A stretch of DNA of 64,000 nucleotides from Aphrophora alni (lineage: Eukaryota; Arthropoda; Insecta; Hemiptera; Aphrophoridae), in NCBI GenBank assembly GCA_963513935.1, contig OY740768.1, positions 17,534,590 through 17,598,589 of the forward strand, read 5' to 3'. Shown here piece by piece: positions 60,901-64,000 of this stretch. A model generated the notes under the pieces. That model did not search any database, was not told the DNA's origin, and was given only the letters and a program-made list of their open reading frames with translations. Positions within the stretch are counted from its first letter, which is position 1. The number at the start of each line of letters is the position of its first letter. Both the position numbers and the translations under genes were made by a program.

Positions 60901-63840
60901 ACTGGTGTAAATTATAGGATAACTATAGAAGAAGCTACTTAATTTTAAGCCAATTGTTATATATGTAAGTTCATTCATTGAATAATTATTGTTGTAATAA
61001 CATACTGTATAAATATACAGTATGTTATTATCATGTGCTACTGTTATTTACTGTTATATTATTCACACAAATTCACTACTGTGTTTTAGTTTTAACAGTG
61101 AAATTATTAGTAAACTTGATATTAATAAGTACAGTTAATAGTTAACCAACTGAATTCTGTTTGGTTAGAAGGGTAATTTTGTAAAAAGAACAGTTTTAAA
61201 AATCACATAAATTTTCTAAATGAAGATCTACTGAAATTATACAATTATTTAAGACTCCTTCATATTGAAAATTGATTACTGGTGTCTTCAAACATTTAGT
61301 ATAATGTGAGCCCTACTTCATTATGTTAATTTGCAACATAATTCTGTTAATAAAATAAAGATGTAGTATGGTAAATATAAATATTATATAATTATTAAAT
61401 CAAGGATAAATTAAGTCAACCAACCTTGATTTCCTCTGGCTTTTTTCTCCATGGCACACTTTTGAATAACTCCCATAATAGCTTTTTTTGGTGAAGTATC
61501 GGATACAGTGTAAGTCCTTCCATTACCAACGACAAGAAGAGGTGCTGCTGCATCCGTTGATGACAACAGATCAACATCAGTGACTAGTTTTATTGAGCGA
61601 GCAGAGCGAACAGCTGCTCGCCCAACTGTAACTCTTAGTTTGAACAACCAATGTTGTTTTATCGTGAGTATCAACCATAGAAGTACCCACAAGAATAGAT
61701 GGACAACTGCACCCACCACACAGACTAGGACTGCTGTATTTAAACTCTTGCGATAGACGACTGTGCAATCATAGAGTATTGGAGCTTGACAGACAGCGAT
61801 TGCTACTAGAACACAGAGCGCAGCACAATGTGTGAAGTAACTCCAACCATGTCCAGTAGAATTTTCTTGTAAACTTATTATTCGACGAGCACGTTCTCGA
61901 TTCATGAACGCATTCAACCTAAACACAAAAATCCTGCTAGGGAAAATTCTTATTGTTCCAAACTAAAAACACAATCAAAATAAACAAAATAAATGTGAAA
62001 TAAATTATAAAGAAATCATATCAAAATAAATAACAAAAATAAACATAAAATCTTCATCCTTTTATCTAGTTATTATTATTAGAAGTTTTACAAGCCATGG
62101 AAGCCCATAGCAAAGCAAACAATGAACAATAAACTTAATTAACAAGCTCTTTTTTGAGAAATGTGCGCCTAATTGTAAACTTTTTCTTAACCGTTAAAAA
62201 ATATCACAATAAAATTGCATGAAATAACAACAATGAAGTTAGAACATTATTTTATTTACTATTGTATCAATGGTATTTTGAACTGAGTGAAATTTGAAAT
62301 TAAACGAGATTGTAAACAAGACTCTTCTAATACTACAATCTAATCTTACAGTATTATGCTTATAGAAGGTGACTTCAATTTATAATTTAGAACTGATTCT
62401 AGTGACAAAATGTAGATTAAAGCAAAACAAAAATGATAAGCACTTATAATTTCACAAAAAACAATTTATTACTACAGCTGTTTCGCCATTAGGCATCATC
62501 AGACAACTAAGAACTAAAAACTAAAATACAGGTCAACTTAACACTAACATTTAGGAATGAAGGTGGGGATGATAGCAGAGGTAAGGCAATGACCTGGTAT
62601 TACCTGAAAGGGATATGGATAACAGAAAGGTTAAACAATAAGGTTTAACAAAGGGGATGGGCTATTTACTTGTTCATTCAGGTATCCCCTTTGTTAAACC
62701 CTATTTTGTTTAAACTCTCTGTTATCCATGTCCCTTTCAGGTAATACCAGGTCATTGCCCTACCTCTGCTTTCATCCCCACCTTCATTCCTAGATGTTAG
62801 TGTTAAGTTGACCTGTATTTTAGTTTTTAGTTCTTAGTTGTCTGATGATGCCTAACTGCGAAACAGCTGTAGCAATAAATTGTTTTTTGTGAAATTATAA
62901 GTGCTTATCATTTTTGTTTTGCCTTATTATGGAATTTCACTGAGTACCGACTGTAGTCACACTCAATATAAAATGTAGATTGTTATTAAAAACAATTTTG
63001 AAGAAGAAATAAATACTAATTTTTGTTTTTGTTTACATTTAAATAATTTCCGAAAATTGAGTTTGTCAACCCTACATAACAAAATTAAGAGATTTGGTTT
63101 AAGAATTCAGGAAACAATAGTGGTTGGAAGAACATAAATATAATAATTTATATGTAAAATCCTTGGTACAAAGAATAATAAATGCCGTACAAACATCGTA
63201 CTGTACTAACTTTCGTAGATATCCAATAACAAATCCAACACTTAAGTAATCAAAAGTATGTCACATTACCTGTCAAAAATGTTAGTTTGAGAAGTTAAAA
63301 AGTGTAAATGAATCTTGGATCTCATCTTAAAAGGTCAATAATCACAAAATCAGCTTGATAATTTTTTTTCAACAACTACAATACTTTTTTTATTCTACTT
63401 GTATGTGAGAAAATAAAACACTAACAAGAAATGAGATACACTTAAGACTTTATCTTCGAACAATAAAACATCTCAACAACTAAGAAGGTTTCAACATAAT
63501 TTGCCCATAGGATCAGTGTTTTTAATTAATTTGGTTATTATTAATCATCACCAAAAATAGTTCAATCTCATTGATAAAATGATAATTTATTATGGAGGGG
63601 GAGGAGGAGGGGAAGTTAATTATTTTGTACTAATATCTATAAATAAATAACTTTGTTTGCTTACCGCCCATAGCCATACAGATAGAGAACGAGACTGGAG
63701 TTAAAGACTAGAGCTGTTGAAAGAATAAACAAAGCAAGAGTCACATCTCTGTTTAGGAGAAAATTTTGTGGCATTCCAAAGCTTAAGCCTATTCTTGGAT
63801 GAAGAGCAGACAAAGCTTCAGCTGGTCCAATCACATGAAT
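48153..63840 (-). CDS. 3' part of a multi-pass membrane protein gene, seven exons (tincar-like candidate)
   Basis: Seven exons join in order 63,840-63,665, 61,918-61,425, 58,615-58,441, 53,800-53,674, 51,560-51,354, 49,661-49,452 and 48,932-48,153 (stop TGA included). All six introns are GT-AG. Phases match at every junction (2, 1, 2, 0, 0, 0) and the total is 2,169 nt, or 722 residues plus stop. The predicted part has three membrane helices (residues about 33-55, 86-107 and 119-145) and then a cytosolic-type, largely disordered tail of about 570 residues with acidic, polyproline and glutamine-rich sections. The start and earlier helices lie beyond the right edge. From memory this layout and the segment after the last helix resemble insect protein tincar, an eight-pass membrane protein with a long tail. 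That name is a recollection and not a search result. Confidence 0.85.
48933..49451 (-). other. Intron between exons 6 and 7
   Basis: This 519-bp GT-AG intron is AT-rich and holds no recognised element. Confidence 0.8.
49452..49661 (-). CDS. Exon 6 of 7 in window: serine/threonine-rich segment
   Basis: The acceptor is TTTTTGTTTAAAG before GCAACACC; the donor is GCTAATAAG followed by GTATAC. It has 70 whole codons in phase 0. It begins ATPRCLRRADSGMPQEELTP and continues RSDSVSTEASGGSPPDNSET and SSGVHSNSSRESAQRRSTSV, ending DDLATDAANK. RRSTSVDD resembles a basophilic kinase site and a possible 14-3-3 ligand. The methionine inside is not a start; the exon is internal. Confidence 0.87.
49662..51353 (-). 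other. Intron between exons 5 and 6
   Basis: This is a 1,692-bp AT-rich intron. The ORF at 50,848-51,036 is compositional. No repeat with clear ends was seen. Confidence 0.8.
51354..51560 (-). CDS. Exon 5 of 7 in window: acidic and polyproline segment
   Basis: The acceptor is GGTGTGCTTACAG before CTGCTGGAG; the donor is GAACCTCCA followed by GTAAGT. It has 69 whole codons in phase 0. The order is LLECVRTGSVTYACTNRDLL, a DYEDPSPLLTPEP section, an acidic run of E/D, then proline runs (PPPPGPSPPPPPPPP) and EIVAVEPP. Proline runs of this kind are typical ligands of SH3, WW or EVH1 domains. The polyproline is encoded by a short GGA-type repeat at about 51,376-51,402 on the plus strand, so its length may vary between individuals. 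Confidence 0.87.
51561..53673 (-). other. Intron between exons 4 and 5
   Basis: This is a 2,113-bp intron with a G-run near 51,826-51,835 and, at about 53,310-53,420, a fragment containing CTGAGGA...GAAA that resembles the end region of a dispersed retroelement (see the findings). No exon is needed here, because phases join across it. Confidence 0.75.
53674..53800 (-). CDS. Exon 4 of 7 in window: acidic tail segment
   Basis: The acceptor is CAATTTTCAG before AAAATGTCC; the donor is GACAATAAG followed by GTAAAT. The first base completes a lysine codon, and 42 codons follow to a phase-0 end. The product CPGGKDGESDDDGDYARLRE continues with LPMLNTAVTEHSDDTASEDN, which is acidic and probably unstructured. 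It is found only by splice logic; it has no long ORF of its own. Confidence 0.82.
55885..57163 (+). mobile_element. Decayed mariner-like transposon, about 1.28 kb, inside an intron
   Basis: The left end TACTGAGTGAGGTAATGAGA and the reverse complement of the right end, TACTCAGTGGGGAAATAAAA, form imperfect inverted repeats next to TA dinucleotides. The length of about 1.28 kb equals that of intact mariner elements. The enclosed coding relic covers most of a transposase in the plus orientation, antisense to the host gene. The exact end bases are uncertain by a few nucleotides because of indels. Confidence 0.72.
56029..57033 (+). pseudogene. Broken mariner-family transposase
   Basis: Pieces in shifting frames follow the family order: HDFTVETY and, one base later, FKNDDSFITTQRVIRNHFNV (N-terminal DNA-binding part); NVERVRVTITRSLNKSSRKQ and NRSLRRMF (linker); then the catalytic C-terminal part, open as one ORF at 56,647-57,033. 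In that ORF LDGANHYTKHN holds the second catalytic aspartate and FTDFSVCDFCLWGYLKFKMF the third. Exactly 34 residues separate the two, the DD34D spacing of mariners. Several frameshifts and stops (for example after FNVG and before 56,640) make it inactive. Confidence 0.8.
58441..58615 (-). CDS. Exon 3 of 7 in window: charged tail segment
   Basis: The acceptor is ATATTGTTTCAG before GTCCCAG; the donor is AGCTCAAA followed by GTAAGT. The two first bases finish a glycine codon and the two last begin a lysine codon, matching its neighbours. It encodes residues 224-281, including SSSSRDWMDRDEEQIYWLRP, KPPSPKNSPDSSTSDRLEWF and TTTKHKVTFDPSS. Repeated SP and TP contexts suggest phosphorylation sites. 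W/Y/F-containing short motifs in a disordered section may bind partners; this is inference. Confidence 0.88.
58658..59985 (+). mobile_element. Internally deleted non-LTR retrotransposon, 1.3 kb
   Basis: Near-identical direct repeats flank it: TATAGATATATAT at 58,645-58,657 and TATAGACATATATAT from 59,986, consistent with a target-site duplication. The 3' end is a short tail of TAATC repeats (TATAATCTAATCTAATC). Coding relics run in the plus sense: LDEMEQEEVPPIKRGRTSEN near 58,770 and an ORF1-like helix region at about 59,380-59,470 (NSATKRWLETMIAIFSHW). At about 59,720-59,900 follows the C-terminal zinc-knuckle pattern DPFCGLCKQFE, stop, TAKHIILVYERLEARRRGIF. The reverse transcriptase core is missing, so ORF1 parts are joined to the end of ORF2. 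Stops and frameshifts are common. Assignment to the R1/Jockey group is by these patterns only. Confidence 0.68.
59380..59640 (+). pseudogene. ORF1-like relic of the non-LTR element
   Basis: The frame gives SCLNSATKRWLETMIAIFSH and then, with frameshifts, FLRAHPKLLKRSFVQVWKCL. The spacing from a tryptophan-leucine helix to a later proline-leucine stretch recalls the ORF1 proteins of insect R1/Jockey-type elements. The minus-strand ORF at 59,358-59,552 is a shadow. Confidence 0.45.
60052..60088 (-). ncRNA. Hammerhead-ribozyme-like motif (degenerate)
   Basis: Read on the minus strand: CTGATGA (all core positions C3 to A9), one extra T, a stem II of GCTG/CAGC around an 11-nt loop, GAAA, a palindromic stem III (ACCGGT), and T as position 17, followed by GGAG. 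Stem I is weak: only the two G-C pairs next to the core form. The extra base before stem II departs from the consensus, so catalysis is doubtful. Such minimal hammerheads with short palindromic stem III are known from Penelope-like elements and retrozymes. The surrounding sequence (about 60,010-60,130) is probably a fragment of such a retroelement. Confidence 0.4.
60995..61030. repeat. Perfect 17-bp inverted repeat with 2-nt loop
   Basis: TAATAACATACTGTATA is followed by AA and its exact reverse complement TATACAGTATGTTATTA. This could extrude a cruciform or fold as an RNA hairpin in the intron transcript. No flanking target duplication was noticed. Confidence 0.8.
61425..61918 (-). CDS. Exon 2 of 7 in window: last two membrane helices and juxtamembrane region
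   Basis: The acceptor is TTTTTGTGTTTAG before GTTGAATGC. The exon ends AATCAAG with donor GTTGGT, a weaker but acceptable site. The 494 nt take in one base to finish an arginine codon and leave one base. A basic loop (FMNRERARRIISL) precedes a helix at YFTHCAALCVLVAIAV and a second at TAVLVCVVGAVVHLFLWVLL. Then follows a positively charged segment (LFKLRVTVGRAAVRSARSIK) and DVDLLSS, LLVVGNGRTYTVSDTSPKKA, which look like a conserved globular or amphipathic region. A 63-codon ORF inside (61,577-61,768) is a shadow. This is the best exon to search with. Confidence 0.9.
62473..62502 (-). ncRNA. Hammerhead-like core in the left arm
   Basis: The minus strand reads CTGATGA, an extra T, stem II GCC-TAAT-GGC, GAAA, palindromic stem III (ACAG/CTGT) and A at position 17. 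Stem I pairs GTAAT with the AGTTGT before the core by two U-A pairs plus G-U wobbles. It is better conserved in stem II than the right-arm copy. The extra T between A9 and stem II is shared by all such motifs in this window, which implies that it was present in the source element. Confidence 0.45.
62842..62871 (+). ncRNA. Hammerhead-like core in the right arm
   Basis: The plus strand reads CTGATGA, T, GCC-TAAC-TGC (stem II weakened by one C-T mismatch), GAAA, ACAGCTGT and A at position 17, followed by GCAATAAATT. Stem I forms about five pairs (GCAAT with GTTGT, including two G-U). The pair of opposed motifs could also form a double hammerhead in trans through the shared palindromic stem III. 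Confidence 0.45.
63665..63840 (-). CDS. Exon 1 of 7 in window: membrane helix of the tincar-like protein
   Basis: The acceptor is CACTTTGTCTAG before ATTCATGTG; the donor is TATGGGCG followed by GTAAGC. The 176 nt start in phase 0 and leave two bases. The exon encodes residues 1-59 of the visible part: a loop (IHVIGPAEALSALHPRIG and on to about residue 30) and a hydrophobic helix VTLALFILSTALVFNSS through LYLYGYG. It begins in mid-protein, so further 5' exons lie to the right of the window. Confidence 0.85.
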
Positions 63841-64000
63841 CTAGACAAAGTGAGAAAGTATAAATAAAATAAAATATTTATTAGTCCAAAAGGTTAGTTA
63901 CTGTATCTCAAATACAAAAGTTTAAAATATTATAGTAATAACCAAAACATAATGGTGTTCCCAATGATCGATTCAGTTAATGGAGATGTATTAAATGGAG
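63841..64000 (-). other. Intron upstream of the first visible exon
   Basis: The acceptor pyrimidine tract of the exon at 63,840 is here; the remainder runs off the window edge without recognisable features. Confidence 0.7.

Larger units (their letters stand above)
58616..61424 (-). other. Intron between exons 2 and 3, rich in retroelement relics
   Basis: This 2,809-bp intron contains a non-LTR relic (58,658-59,985), a hammerhead-like motif (60,052-60,088) and a perfect palindrome (60,995-61,030). The ORF at 60,333-60,527 has no motif. Confidence 0.8.
62419..62969. mobile_element. Fold-back retroelement fragment flanked by 12-bp target duplication
   Basis: Two arms of about 240 bp (62,420-62,658 and 62,684-62,923) are inverted copies, differing at scattered sites, around a 25-bp loop. 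After the right arm is a non-repeated tail (62,924-62,969; TTATGGAATTTCACTGAGTA and so on). The whole is flanked by an identical direct repeat AAAATGTAGATT at 62,407-62,418 and 62,970-62,981, the size of a retrotransposition target duplication. No ORF is present. Each arm holds a hammerhead-like core. Penelope-like elements are known to carry hammerheads in terminal repeats that may lie in inverted orientation, so this may be a pair of such termini without the coding body; this last point is inference. Confidence 0.7.
61919..63664 (-). other. Intron between exons 1 and 2 of the window, containing a fold-back element
   Basis: This 1,746-bp intron contains the 62,407-62,981 fold-back insertion. 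The remainder is AT-rich; a purine-rich G run lies at about 63,595-63,613. Confidence 0.8.

Overview
This is AT-rich nuclear DNA from a eukaryote, most likely an insect. The evidence is a gene split by canonical GT-AG introns, mariner/pogo/hAT and non-LTR relics of types common in insects, and very long tandem repeats. A hemipteran is plausible, but nothing in the window fixes the order. There is no bacterial-style operon, no CRISPR array and no rRNA or tRNA gene that I could recognise.

Layout: (1) 1-29,730 is one continuous satellite array of a monomer of about 640 bp. It enters from the left edge and ends in decayed sequence by about 30,015. The array has three domains: a 2,451-bp higher-order repeat (HOR) on the left, a mostly monomeric middle, and a 3,590-bp HOR on the right (5 monomers plus 2 truncated 200-bp units). 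Short ORFs of 65-73 codons recur inside it only because the monomer recurs. (2) About 30,750-33,150 is a second tandem family (about 119 bp) with three G-rich inserts, and 33,625-34,945 is a third (52 bp). (3) 35,183-35,728 holds two small plus-strand stretches that look like exons. (4) 37,590-43,160 holds relics of a non-LTR element, a pogo/Tigger DNA transposon, an OTU-like coding fragment and a hAT-type MITE. (5) 48,153-63,840 carries the 3' part of a minus-strand gene. Seven exons with fully compatible phases encode the C-terminal 722 residues of a multi-pass membrane protein with a long proline/glutamine/serine-rich tail. By overall look it resembles insect protein tincar; this is recall, not a search result. 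Its introns carry a mariner relic, an internally deleted non-LTR element, a hammerhead-ribozyme-like motif, a 506-bp fold-back with one hammerhead-like core in each arm, and a perfect 17-bp palindrome.

The membrane-protein gene is the only clear host gene. The rest is repeat biology. The most interesting signals are the nested satellite architecture, with readable unequal-exchange junctions, and the hammerhead-like motifs (core, GAAA, palindromic stem III, NUH) inside the fold-back element flanked by a 12-bp target duplication.
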